Source of the DNA: Rhyzopertha dominica
Lineage: Eukaryota; Arthropoda; Insecta; Coleoptera; Bostrichidae
Assembly: GCA_025024175.1 (NCBI GenBank)
Contig: QCXZ01000001.1
Span: 38,868,942 to 38,932,941 of the forward strand
Length of the DNA stretch: 64,000 bases
Direction of reading: 5' to 3'
Shown here: in pieces, positions 50,590-62,383 of the stretch
Layout of the letters: every line of letters begins with the position of its first letter
Position numbering within the stretch: the stretch's first letter is position 1
Position numbers and translations under genes: made by a program
Notes under the pieces: generated by a model
Told to the model about the DNA's origin: nothing
Databases searched by the model: none
What the model saw: the letters and a program-made list of their open reading frames with translations, nothing else

Positions 50590-53420
50590 ACGAGATGCTC
50601 AATTATATGCTGAAGGATTGGGAGCTCCAAAACGGATCATCTTGGATTTTGAAGGATTGGTGCAAAGAGAATGTTCTTCCGAGGCTATAGATAGTTGATT
50701 CAAATCAGTGTTTATAATTTCTTTCATTGCGGAAAGATTTAATTTATTAAAATAGAATAACATTTGCGTTATACTCGTAGAAATGGCACTCTCCGTGCTT
50801 TACAGTCGACACTAATATACAGATGTGTACAAAGTGAAAACTTGAGAACCCAAGTTCGACCCCTGCTGAACACCACAAGATACTATGCACGGCTCCGATA
50901 AGACATTTCCGATCTTCACAGTCTGGAATCTATCTGCGAAGTAGCTCTCAAACCATGATAAGGCGTCAGACCCCAAACCTAAATAGTGCAGAATGGCGAT
51001 AAGCAAACTATGGTTCAGCGTGTCAAATGCTCTGGTATAATCCAGGAGCACAGTCAAACGCATTTGACCACCATCCATAGCTGTCAAAATACTATCAGTT
51101 ATGTTCAACAACGCTGTCTCACAGCCATAACCCTGCCTGAAACCAGATTGGGTATCAGGTAGCAAATTAAATTTGATAACGTGGTCTATTAACTGCGTGG
51201 ATATTATTTTATCCAGAACTTGGGAGAGTACAGTAGTATGTATATAGGCCGAAGATCTTTATATTCACAGGGGGTGTTGTTTTTAGAAATCGGTATCACT
51301 AAGGATTTTTTTCAACAGTTAGGGACGACGCTTTCACAATGCACTACCGTTATAACATTTCTATTGTCGAGACCAGTGGAATTAGACTTGAACGATAATA
51401 TGATTTTCTTTATTTCGCTTTCATTAGAGAATACAAAATTTAGGAAAGATGCCGTTATTTTACTATTAGCTAGTTATGTGTCAATGTAGGTTCGGGGATG
51501 AAGATTTTAGTTGGTAGATCCAAAAGAAATTTGTTGTATTCATTAGGAGAACTCAAATTGGCAGGAATAGGACAAACGATACTGGTGATAAACTTTCTTT
51601 CTAAACTGATTGTTTTGTTTACCAATTTTCTAAGGGATTTGTAATAATTCCAGCAAGCGGCTGTTCTGGAATGTTTATATCGAGTTAAGGCTTTGTCACG
51701 CAGCCTCATCATGAACTTAGAGTTTCTTTTACCCATGGTGTTCTGGGCCTATACAGTTTGTACCTGATAACAGGCACGTGAACATCAAACGCTTCCAGCA
51801 ATTTACTATTTGTATTCTACTTTAGCATTAATATAAGGAATATCATAAATTGCACTCAAATCTGTGTTTTGTAAATCTAATAAAAACATGTTGAAGTTGA
51901 AGTGCTTCAGACTGCGATAATGTCGAAATTGAGAACAACTAGAGACATCAAAACCAAAATCAATGTCACAGTAAATGACGCTGTGGTCAGAAATAGAATG
52001 ATTAGATTTTATTGTCAGCGCATTCTTGATTTGAAAATGTAGTTATTTCTGTTTAATTACAAATTACGTATCTGACGATGTACCAAACTTCCACCAAGAA
52101 GTGACAATATAAAAACAAAAACAACTTGCACAGGCTACTTTATTGTCATTTAAGAAATGTAGTTCCTTGGCTGTAACCAGGGTTGGCATGATTAAAACAA
52201 AATGTTTAAAACAGAATGTTTCAAACTTGTTTAAAACAACGCTTCTGTTTAAAACTTTGTTTTAAATAAATGTTTAAATCTTTTGTTTTAAACAGTGGTT
52301 TTTTACTAATGTTTTAAACAGTGTTTTTTACGACTATTGTATGTAATTCATTAATTATTATTATTAGCCTCGTTTACCCTCTACAAATAGATAAACAGGA
52401 TTATGAGTAATTACATATCTACATCATGTCACCTTACATTTGCATATAAATGAATTGAATTCAAAACAAGACCCAGTTTTTTATCGATACAACAGTTACA
52501 GAAATTAATAATAAAATTAACATTTTTTCTGTAGCTATAAGTCACAAACATTTTAAAACAACAAATAAAATTCTGAACCTAATCATACCATAGAAATTTG
52601 TATTTCTGGTCCAATTCAACAAAACAATAAATAAGACGTTCATTCAACACTTACTAGATAATTATATCTTTAGCATAATAGAACAAATAGTTATCAGAAC
52701 TTGGGAATATAAAAAACAATAAACAAGAAATAAAATATTTTTATTAGTGCAACCATATCTTTTTTTGCACTTCTTGCATCGAGCTCGCATTGTACTATTT
52801 TGTACCTTAATTTTGTCGAAGTAATTCCACACTGCATTATTCCTCCTACTGGTCGTAATTGTTGAACTTTAAACATACAAGGTCGGTTCCTATTCTCTTT
52901 GTTAAAGTTGTAATTAGCTAAAATCAACACAGTAACCAGTATATGATTGGTCTGGATTTTAAGAACAGAGTTGATATTCGCTTAATAGAAAAGAAAAACC
53001 GGCTCATAATAACTAAATAACTAAAATTGTCGCGTAAACGCCATACACATCGAATACAAATGACAAATGACCTCAGGCAATCGTAGTCACCTAGGGATTT
53101 TTAGACAACTGCTACGCTTTGCGTCATCTACTCGTACTTATTTTCACTAATACACACAGTACTTTGCATGCGAGTGCATGTTTAAAACAGTGTTTAAAAC
53201 GTTTTAAACATGTTTTCAACTAAGTAACAAAAACATGTTAAAAACAATTTAAACATGATTAAATTAAAAAAACTGTTTGTTTTGTTTAATTTAAAAAAAA
53301 AACATGTTTTTTGCCAACTCTGGCTGTAACAGTTCCACTAGATTAATTTAACCATATCTACCAAACGGTTCATTTTAGGATATGTGTTTTTGGGTCTTTT
53401 TGATCCAGAATGCATAGCCT
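50590..53420 (-). mobile_element. Decayed Jockey/CR1-type LINE, split by a hAT-type insertion
   Basis: Read on the minus strand. The endonuclease end shows SDHSVIYCDIDF with the catalytic SDH at 51983-51991, then HYRSLKHFNFNMFLLDLQ. A linker (51470-51736) reads MMRLRDKALTRYKHSRTAACWNYYKS. The reverse transcriptase (50812-51165) has TQSGFRQGYGCETALLNITD, LLDYTRAFDTLNHSLL and SCGVQQGSNLGSQVFTLYTS. The following FADD/YADD catalytic box is not readable. RT-like sequence resumes near 50730 in another frame with MKEIINTDLNQLS and NPSKSKMIRFG. Stops, frameshifts and the insertion at 52178-53322 show it is dead. The sequence at 53331-53420 probably belongs to the same element, but I could not identify its protein. 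Confidence 0.78.
52170..53330. mobile_element. Non-autonomous hAT-type element with TGTTTAAAACA-based body
   Basis: The ends are CAGGGTTGGCA (52178-52188) and TGCCAACTCTG (53312-53322, complement CAGAGTTGGCA). The flanking 8-base duplications GCTGTAAC at 52170-52177 and 53323-53330 are identical. Both subterminal regions are arrays of GTTTAAAAC variants; the centre is non-repetitive and AT-rich with no transposase. It sits inside the LINE relic and is therefore younger than that LINE. Element length is 1145 bases. Confidence 0.85.
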
Positions 53421-56400
53421 CAGGAATATGTACATTTACTATAGTCCATTATTATTATTCTGTTATTACTTGTTATTGCAATATGCAAGCTCCTGCGCAC
53501 GTTTGCAGTTTGTATAATAGCTAAGGAACATCTGTATAATTCAAAATAAATAAAGAGTTTGGATTACCTGTTAAATGTTATCTGCAGCTGTTAGGCACAG
53601 TTTTTTGTCTTCTAATATCTATAGATCTGCGATTGACGTTACCGGTTCATGTGGGCATACCGCCGATAAATTTTAGCGATTAGAAGTGAATGTATTCTTG
53701 TAATCAAATAAACAGACATTGATTTCTTTTTTGGGAAGAACTTAACGCAATAATATAATCAAGTTAGTTATACTTTCCATTATATTCAACTGGGTGTCTG
53801 TGATAGACTGGAATGCTCTCATCTTGATCGGACAACGGATTAAATTTAATAGGAATATCAACTATACTATTATAAATTGTAAGGGGCACATTTAGTACAT
53901 TTTGTAAGTAAGGTCATAAATTTATGCCGCGAAATATATTTTAAAGAAACCTCTGCCTAAAGCTCGATACTTTTTGGCAGGCGTTTAAAACTTCCGTCTT
54001 CAACTTGACATCCTAATCTCGGCGTATTTTTCATTCCAGGCAACTAACGTTCTTTAGGAATTCCTGTATTTACATAGATTGTGTTTTGTGACGTAAAAAC
54101 GCGTGTTTACTTCATTTTTTCTTCATGTTAGCTATGCGACATGTAAACAAATGAGTTTAGCAATTGTAGACATTCCTTGCATTCTTGCACACCTTCTGTA
54201 ACGTTACGGTCAGTGCAGGTTATTAAAATTAACCCTCATGTACGGCGCTTGGCGTAAAATAGAGGTACGCAGCTGTGTATTCAGAGATTGCACAGCACTT
54301 ATTATTGTTACAAGCGTTATTAAGTCAGTTTTCAAATACCTCATTATAGACTTGAAGGTGAATTATGAGTGGTATGGGGTAGTCATACATGATATAAGTC
54401 AATTGCAACCCGCATAGAGTGCATTGTTTTATATTGCGTTAATGTTGTAACTAATCATTATTGTAGCAATTCAATTAAGTATCGTTAAAACACAATGAAT
54501 AAAATATAACTTAGGAGGTACGCTGTTTGGTTCAATCTAAGCTGAATGCATCTCATTACATTTATTGGCTTTTACATACAGAACTGTACAGCCTTCGCGA
54601 ATGATAAAACTGCCATCGGAGAATAAGTTATACGCTAGATACTAGCACTAGAAATGGAAGAAAATAAAAAACCAAATTTCAGTTTCTTAAGACCATTCCA
54701 ATAATTATTAGCAGGTTCATTTTTATTTCTTTGTATACTACTAATTATTACTTGTTAAATTACAAGGACTTCAAATAGTAAGTAAACGTTGGTTATGTCT
54801 AGTTACTTGGTATATCACAAAATACACCCTTAAGTATAAACATGAGAATGCAACACTACGATTTGAACGCAAAGTATATACAAGTAGCCATTTAAAATAG
54901 AAATCAAATTGCAGACTAAGTAATGAAAATGCAATATTTGAGAAAAAGATAAATATTTTTTTAACTACTTACACAGTGCATTTGAACATTTTGACACCAT
55001 AAATTTCATTATATCAAGCGTCCAGTTTGTGCGCGTTGTCAATATGCAAATACGAATGCCCATACCGCAGGATGAACAACTACCTAAACGTATTTACAGT
55101 CAACATATTCTCTTACATCAACAAGAAGTCAACGTAACCGAAAGAAGACAAGATGAATAGAAGGAAAAGGAAAAATGCTTGACACGGTGTACATGTATAA
55201 ATTATGCACAATGGTGATACAGAAAATCCCGATACAGGGAAACACACGAGGAAAATATTATCCAACGAGACCACAAAAACGCTACAAAGCGTAACACAAT
55301 CTCGACATTCCTAAACGACGATTTAGGAGTGGAAAAGGAAATCACAACGGTAACAAAATGCTATAAAAAATAGTACACATAGAAGAGGGGACACAATAAC
55401 GTCCCAATCTGAAGGGACAGAGGATACAAATGAAGACAAAAAAAATTTTCTGGAAAGTTCAAGGAGCCATAAAGAATCACTATGACATCGCAAAAACTCT
55501 TAATCGACTGAGACTAGAGACAGTTCCGACATTTAGTTTACTTTAGTGTTATGTGTTACATGGTAATGACAGTTAGGGCTAAGCCGTTTTTACCAGCAAT
55601 GTTGTTCCGATGCACCGCGTATCTGAAATCATTGCCTATCCGAATACATTATCAATCCGTTGTCTACGCAGGTATACGCAAATTTCACCCGCACAGATAT
55701 CTGACAGTACCAGTATTTGCATTACTCGATTATTTTCCACATCGACACCGGAATAAGTACTTTCTAACATCTTTTCACCATAAAAGTTAATATCTGACAA
55801 AACTCTGCCGTCTTGATAGAATTTCAACATGCAAAAAAAATCGCCGTGAATACGGCTAGTTCCAAATTCTTTGGAGAAAGAAGAACAAAAGTTGTAATAG
55901 TTTTATGCTGTAAAAAGGGAGGATGTTCCTCCTAAAGTTCATGTTTGGAAATGAATATAAAGATGNCGATTTACTTAAAATTTTCGAATAACGTCCTAAT
56001 ATCACGGGTCTGCCACATTTAAATTTCCCGCTCTTTTTGGAGAGAATATGGCGACAATTGCGATACCCTATAAATCTAGGAACTTTTATTTAGTATGGTC
56101 GACATTCACACACAATCTGTTTATTACTAGGATCACTACTTGCTGGATTGCACTGTCCTACTAACACAGTAGCAGGTTTTTGTACCTGCCGGCATGGCCC
56201 TTAGATGGCGCCGATACTAGTGTCTCGTCAACCGCTGATACGTAGCAATATGGAAAGGAACGATAAAATAAACATTTCACACACAATAAATAATGGGAAT
56301 ACAAGTTCTATAATATCGATCTTGAAAACCGAACGTTTTCGTACCTATATTTATAAGAACTTTTGTATTTTGAATTAATTTTGCTTCTTTATTAACACCC

Positions 56401-59400
56401 TGCGTACACGAACATCAACGATTGTAACTCCTCATACTCGAGATTTAATTTCGTGTTCCATTTTTCTGGTTATCTAACATTATACTGCCTTCGTTAGTTA
56501 AGTAAATAAAGGCTAACAGATGTCACAACACAGTATATCTATGGACAAGAAACAAGAGCTACAGCTCTCAAAAGGACGCAAAGCAACAATAAATGGGGAT
56601 TTACTTTCGGAAATAGGGAGAACAGTTGCTCGTCTTGCTAGAGATCTAGACTATACAAGAAGTCAAACAGCGGTTAGGGTGAGCTCCTGCATAGCTTGTG
56701 CTATTTTAAGATACCCGCTTGCGATTGTCTTCCACACGCTGGTAAGAGTGACAAGGCTGATTAGAGGTCATGATTTATCCCTTGCGTCGAAATAATTATA
56801 GCATCTCATCTTTCAAGTATAAATTATTAATGCCACAAGTGATACCATCTACACTGCGGCGTTATGTCGAGAGACGAAACTATTTTAAAACGCTTTTTAT
56901 ATCATAATTGGCTTATAANCGGTTGCTTATAAAAATTTTATTGAGAAATAAAANGCCTTGTTTTGTAAAAGTTTAAGTGCTTGCTGAAATGAATCCTAAC
57001 TCGTTGTGTATTTAAAAAGTTTTAATCTTTAGGTAGGTACGACACCAATCCATAAAAAAATATTAGTTTTCGTATATTAACAAACAATTTGGTTTAAGAA
57101 TTTTTAATATGGTTAAATAGTATGAAAACGATGCATTTTTTAATTCTTTTTTTTCAATTGAGAAAATTGCAATAGAGTGTAAAGGTTTACATTTCCAAAA
57201 CTAATATTTAGTTTTTATCAAAATGGCCGTGATATCTAATAAAACTGTTAGTTGTCACTGTTACATATATTTTGATAATACCTAATTTACCCATTATAAA
57301 GTTAAGGGTTAAATGTGAGAGGTGGGCCCGTTCCCGGTATTTTTGAAAAAGTATTTCTCTCCCCTCATATTTAACAGTGATTATTTCCTTCCTGTCAATT
57401 TTCACCGATCAGTGACAAGAATTCGTTGGCTATATTTAATTTTCAAGTGAGAAATTATTTGATATTAGCTGTCAGCAGCTTTGCCGGAAATAAAATCGGA
57501 TAAATATCGTCCAGGTTTNACAAGTACAAAAATTGTTATTGTTTTAATCTGTAATAGATAAGTACAACACATATTAATTGTTTAAAATAAAAATATTATC
57601 TAACTCAGGAAATAATCTTACCAAATATCCCTCGTGCGTCTAAGTTTTCTATGGAAAAATTCGAAAGAACTTGTTTCTAAACCATTTGTTTAACAAATAG
57701 CATTTAACCTAGTTGAAAACACTAAAACGCTTGAAAACAACTAGTGTTCATGCTAATTAATTGTTAAACAAATACCATAGGAACTCATTTATCCCAATTT
57801 TTCCGAAAAAATTTCATGCACTAGCGATATTACCTGCGAATATCTCAGTAGGGGGCGGTATTTCAAAACAGATTGTACTGTAAAATAGTGTTATTTTTAC
57901 ATTTCAGATTCCGAGAAGTTTAGTTTTTAGTTTTTTTGCTTATTATCTACTGATCAAATGTATCCGATTTTAAATCACAATTTACACTTAAAATTTCATA
58001 CGTTACGTTGTACTAGAAGCATATACACATTGAGCATGCATAATAAATATCTATCAAGGTAGCAGGTGCTCATCACTCGCCTATAGTCACAAGAATATAA
58101 TTAATGAAGTAAAGTGGCGTACTTAAAATATAAACCGATGTAATAATAAAAATTATATTCGCAATACCACAACTATAAAATACCTACAAAATAATTACAT
58201 TAAAATGGTGAACTGAAGAAGCTATCTCTACGGTTGTAGATTACCAATGAGTAATTGCGTCTACCTAAATGCATTTGCAGCTCATCGAAAAACCTAATGT
58301 TTACTGTTACTGAGCTTAGTATTTTCGATACATACACAATTTAAAAATATAGGTATAAAAGTTAAAGTTTAGAAATCACAGTTTCAGAGCTACTTCTGAG
58401 GAAGACACCAACATGAGTGTCGAAACGTCAAGATCAAATAAGCAACGTGGGAAGCAACCCGGAAAACAACATGTCAAATCACACCAACTTAGGATTAATT
58501 TACAAATACAAGTTAGTACAATTGAGTTGGATTTACTCAATCCTAACAGGGATTAACAAACAAAAATACGAGTAGGAAGTAGAAAAAGTGACAAACACGG
58601 GATAAATATAAGACCGTAAATACCACAATACTGTGTTAAGGGGCGCCGCATTTTTAACTTCTGGTTTATTTTTGGAACTTAGTATCTCGCGTGATTTTGT
58701 TCTTATTTCGCAGGGGTTTCAATTCGGTCGGTAATTCACTCTAATTTATGGTATGGTATTCGTTTTTTTTTGCTTGTGCGGCGTGTATTTAAATTTAGTT
58801 CTCTACAACTCGTAAACGCTTAGCGCTGATAACCCTTACATAGATGAGATTAAGCAGTAAGCCTCTTCTTTATTTTAAAACGACAAAAATTACACATGCC
58901 TATGTTATAACGCAGTAGCTATATAAAATTCAACTTTAAGGGAAAACTGAAAAGCATTTTAGTAAACTAATTTCTTTTTAATTTAAAGTGATCCTTTAGA
59001 AAACATTTGGGATAATATTCTCTTTACATTATCATAATTGCACGAGGAAAAACTATAATTAAGCCCACATTTATATATGTAATGCAATACGGATATCAAA
59101 TACGGTGTACCATACAAAAGACAATGTTAATGGCTCATACGTTTTTGCTATAGTTACTCAAATAAACTGTTTGGTATATATAAAACACTCAAAAAGTTTA
59201 CTCGATTTTGAACTTAGAGTTGACCAATGTGGAAGTCCACTTCATGCCCAATGCATCCCGCTTGAATGTTCTCGAACTTGTACCAGTAGTGATACACGAC
59301 GAACGTTCTAATCTATAACCCTATAACAGCAAATCTCTCAATTTGTCTTGCTAAAACCCATTTAAGGCGTTACGCTTTATCGATAGAGATTTTAGAACCT

Positions 59401-60525
59401 TTATCCATTTTAAGCTTTAACATGGTATATATGATATAAAACATGTATCGCAAATACCTACATCAATGTTTATTTTATATTATAGCTGAAGGTCAGTGAG
59501 CAAACGTGTATGTATGCATACTGATGAGGGCTGCAGAACGGTTAATTTAATTAGTTTTTTTTTATGAGAAATTCATGGTATTCGTTTGGTATCAACATCT
59601 AATATTGTATAATGACTGCAGGGCCACTGAACTTAATAATATACATTCGGAAGGGTAGACGCAAGCATTGTGTAAAGTTTCTCCGACTTAGGTTAACTTC
59701 GGTTATTATCGCTTCTGCAAGACCACTTGGTTAATTGAATTCTGTCTTGATGAAGCGGGCGTCTTACTTGTAGTACACTGCGCGGAAACGGAATGCAAGA
59801 TGCGGCGTCTTTGATTAAATTGGTCGATGTATGCTTCTGATTTACCCAACTCAAGGAAGCGAGATCGAGAAATTCCCACATGAGTAATTTAGAAGGATAT
59901 ATTAGGAAAATACATATTATACTTAGTTTAGTTCTTTACATAGGTAGGTAGGATTCCCCGGCCCGTGGCAAATTATTTTTTTTTTATTTCAGAACATATA
60001 AATTATTTATTTGCTGATCTCTGCATCAATGTATGTAGCTTTTAGCGTCGTAGCAAATAAGGTTAATTCAAACTAAATATTCAAAAATTTGATTGCGGGA
60101 TGTAGTCTAGTACACTTCATGTTATATCTCATATGTAATACTCAAAAAACTAATATTTACAAGAAATTATTTTGCTCTAATTTATTTGATATTTGAAATA
60201 ACTGTAATAACTGTAACTGTAATAATGTATTATTAAGGAAATTTAGAGAGACTACATACGTATATGTATATGGTCAGTTTTAATTATTTGTTGTTGCCAT
60301 GTTGTTTTTTGACTTTTTGGATATGCTGGTAGGTTTCAGAGATTTAGTTTTGAGTTTGTATATGTCTGTGGAAAGATTTTATATACGAGGATCATGCCAT
60401 AATTCCTGGCGCTGAACTGGCGATAGTGAAAAAGCAAGTACTGTCAAATTATAAAAGTCACTTAGTTATATATAGAGTGCTCAGGTTATGTGTAAAAAAA
60501 ATTCAAATCGGGGTAGTTTAATGCA
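53421..60525. other. Intergenic DNA, 53.4-60.5 kb
   Basis: I see no supported gene in these 7.1 kb. A purine-rich stretch (55080-55500) has the look of decayed coding DNA but nothing recognisable. A TAGATGGCGCC motif lies at 56202-56212. Near 58405-58435, CTGAGGAAGACACC...TGTCGAAACGTC resembles the GAAGAAG...CGAAACGTC block common at ends of Penelope-like elements. Frames such as 56520-56795 match no family I know. Confidence 0.5.
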
Positions 60526-62150
60526 ATGGAACGCTTCACCGTAACGGATTAATGTACGTATATGAAAATTCAAACACTGCGCGAAAAACGGTTGCCGAAA
60601 TTCACGGTGCGTTACAAGAAGCTTGCCGGGAGTTATGTGTGGATAGTTCAATAGTAGCCAGTGGCGGTTCGTGACCTTTCATGTAGGGTAGGCGACACCT
60701 TATACTCGTATATAGTATAGGCAATTATAATTATTGTCTTCCATTTTGGAATATGTGTATTTTAATGGTAATGCCAATCATTTATTTTTATTCCTATAAG
60801 ACCGCACATTTATTCGTTTTTCTGCTCTAAACGACCTTAAATTACTCCAAATCGAATGTTAAACAAAGAATTTAGCAAAACTCAAACTATGATAAGCTCA
60901 AAAACGTTAAAAAAGTGAACGAAACTTGTAAAACAGTACTGAATTTTAAAAATAGAGCACCTAACCTTATACGTGTTGTAACTGTTCAGAGCATATTGAA
61001 AGTTTATATAACATATTCCTAGGTGACGTCTTCCTATTGCATGATTATTATGATGTGTTTCATTTTGAATAAGACGATAAAAAATGTAAAAATCTTACAC
61101 TTGCAAGTTGCTGCCATCTACTAGTGTCATTTAAAACATCTATCGCCCTCTTTCTAAAAGAGGGCCATTTTTGTTGGAGTGCAATGAGAATAGCTAGAGT
61201 CCATAGTCCATATAAAGTTTGTCGTAGGCGACCAATCATTCCGCCTGAGACGCATCTGTATGCGCGAAGATTTTACTACGTTAATCGTCAACTGCGGTCG
61301 TTAACGGTGCAGATTCTGAAGGACGTGAACACAAGTACAAATGAATTTCAGTTGGTCAAGTTGTGTCGCCTATTCCCAATTTAAACGTTCGCCGTAATAA
61401 CGCGGTTCGTAATTTTTGAGCGGTATGTGTAAACTTGAGATGAAATATTAAATAAACACTGGTATAAAAACAAATTGCATTAAAAAAATTAGAAATTTCT
61501 AGCTAATTATTATTTCTTTTTTATGGCATTGTTGATTGAAATTGCAAGGTAGGCGGTGCCTACCTTGCCTTCCCTGAGGAGCCGCCACTAATAGTAACTT
61601 GATGGAGTAAGCATTCCAGAGCGTTGGACTACTGTTAAAGACGAACACAGAAGTTGACGACGTAATACTGCTACCGACAACACTTTTTCTGCTATAGTAA
61701 TGGAAGAAGACCNGATGGACAAACAAGCAGTAGACAAATACCAAAAGATAGATGTATTTATCTTCTTTGTAGAAAATTTAAATGCATGATTCCAAAGGTG
61801 TAGACGAGATATGAAGGACAACGGCGTAATCCTCTTGCACGATAACGCTTAATTGCAAAAAACAGTCAGTCAAAGGTGTTTGCGAGAAGAACTGCTGTGA
61901 AAATCTCCCACATCCCCCGTGCAGCCCTGACATGAGTCCTCCAGATTTCGTTCTGTTCATCCAATGGAAAGAGTCCGATTTATTGACTTGGAAGGATAAA
62001 AGCCCTGCAATAGTATATGCATTCCGACTGCTGAAACATCTCGACAAAAATGGCGTATTTAACGACATTACATTACTTCCGAAACGATGGAGGCGTTTTG
62101 GATGTGCAAGGTGACTATATTGAACAACTTTATTGCAATTTTTTAAAATA
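60526..62150 (+). mobile_element. Mariner transposase relic, interrupted by a hAT-type element
   Basis: The N-terminal part (60526 on) reads MERFTVTD, stop, then IQTLRKTVAEIHGALQEAC, a mariner helix-turn-helix region. After the insertion, VILLHDNA (near 61828-61851) is the second catalytic Asp block, followed by a stop. PHPPCSPDMSPPDFVLF (near 61910-61955) is the third, and NGVFNDITLLPKRWRR with GDYIEQL (near 62050-62130) the C-terminus. Stops and frameshifts throughout show a dead copy. Removing 60659-61590 and one duplication restores continuity of the mariner sequence. Confidence 0.8.
60651..61598. mobile_element. hAT-type element with CAGTGGCGG ends, nested in mariner
   Basis: The left end CAGTGGCGGTTCGTG starts at 60659. 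The right end (to 61590) reads TAGTGGCGGCTCCTC in complement. The 8-base flanks ATAGTAGC (60651-60658) and ATAGTAAC (61591-61598) match at 7 of 8. GGGTAGGC near the left end has a counterpart in complement near 61550. No complete transposase is present in its 932 bases. CAGTGGCGG is a common start of hAT elements. It inserted into the mariner relic. Confidence 0.75.
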
Positions 62151-62211
62151 TCGTTTCATTTGCGAGCAGTGTTTCTCTGTGCATGAATTTTCACATGGTC
62201 GTCGCAATATT

Positions 62212-62383
62212 ACTATTTATGTTAAAATGCATGTCTATGCTGTGCTGTCTACACCTCAACCAACAGGTCACTTCCTTTAGGAAGTAGTTCCCGTTAAGGC
62301 AGCTAGGTGGCTTTGTCATCATGTCAGTGTAATGCTGACAGATGGCATTGCCATCCTAAATTCTCACTTCACTATTTATGTTA
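62212..62383 (+). mobile_element. Short relative of the ribozyme-bearing retroelement, without ribozymes
   Basis: The identical 13-base repeats ACTATTTATGTTA at 62212-62224 and 62371-62383 flank a 146-base element. It starts AAATGCATGTCTATGCTGTG and ends with the same hairpin-rich tail as the 47 kb copy: ACTTCC/GGAAGT, TGTCAG/CTGACA and GATGGC/GCCATC. The central part with both hammerheads is missing. It lies just past the mariner C-terminus. Confidence 0.7.

Noticed and set aside
56520..56795. 91-codon + frame
   Set aside because: No known domain or homologue recognised, no promoter or splice evidence.
59520..59545. CTGATGAG sequence as a further hammerhead core
   Set aside because: No GAAA at the required distance and no stem II; the same holds for CTGATGA at about 31051 and 36272.
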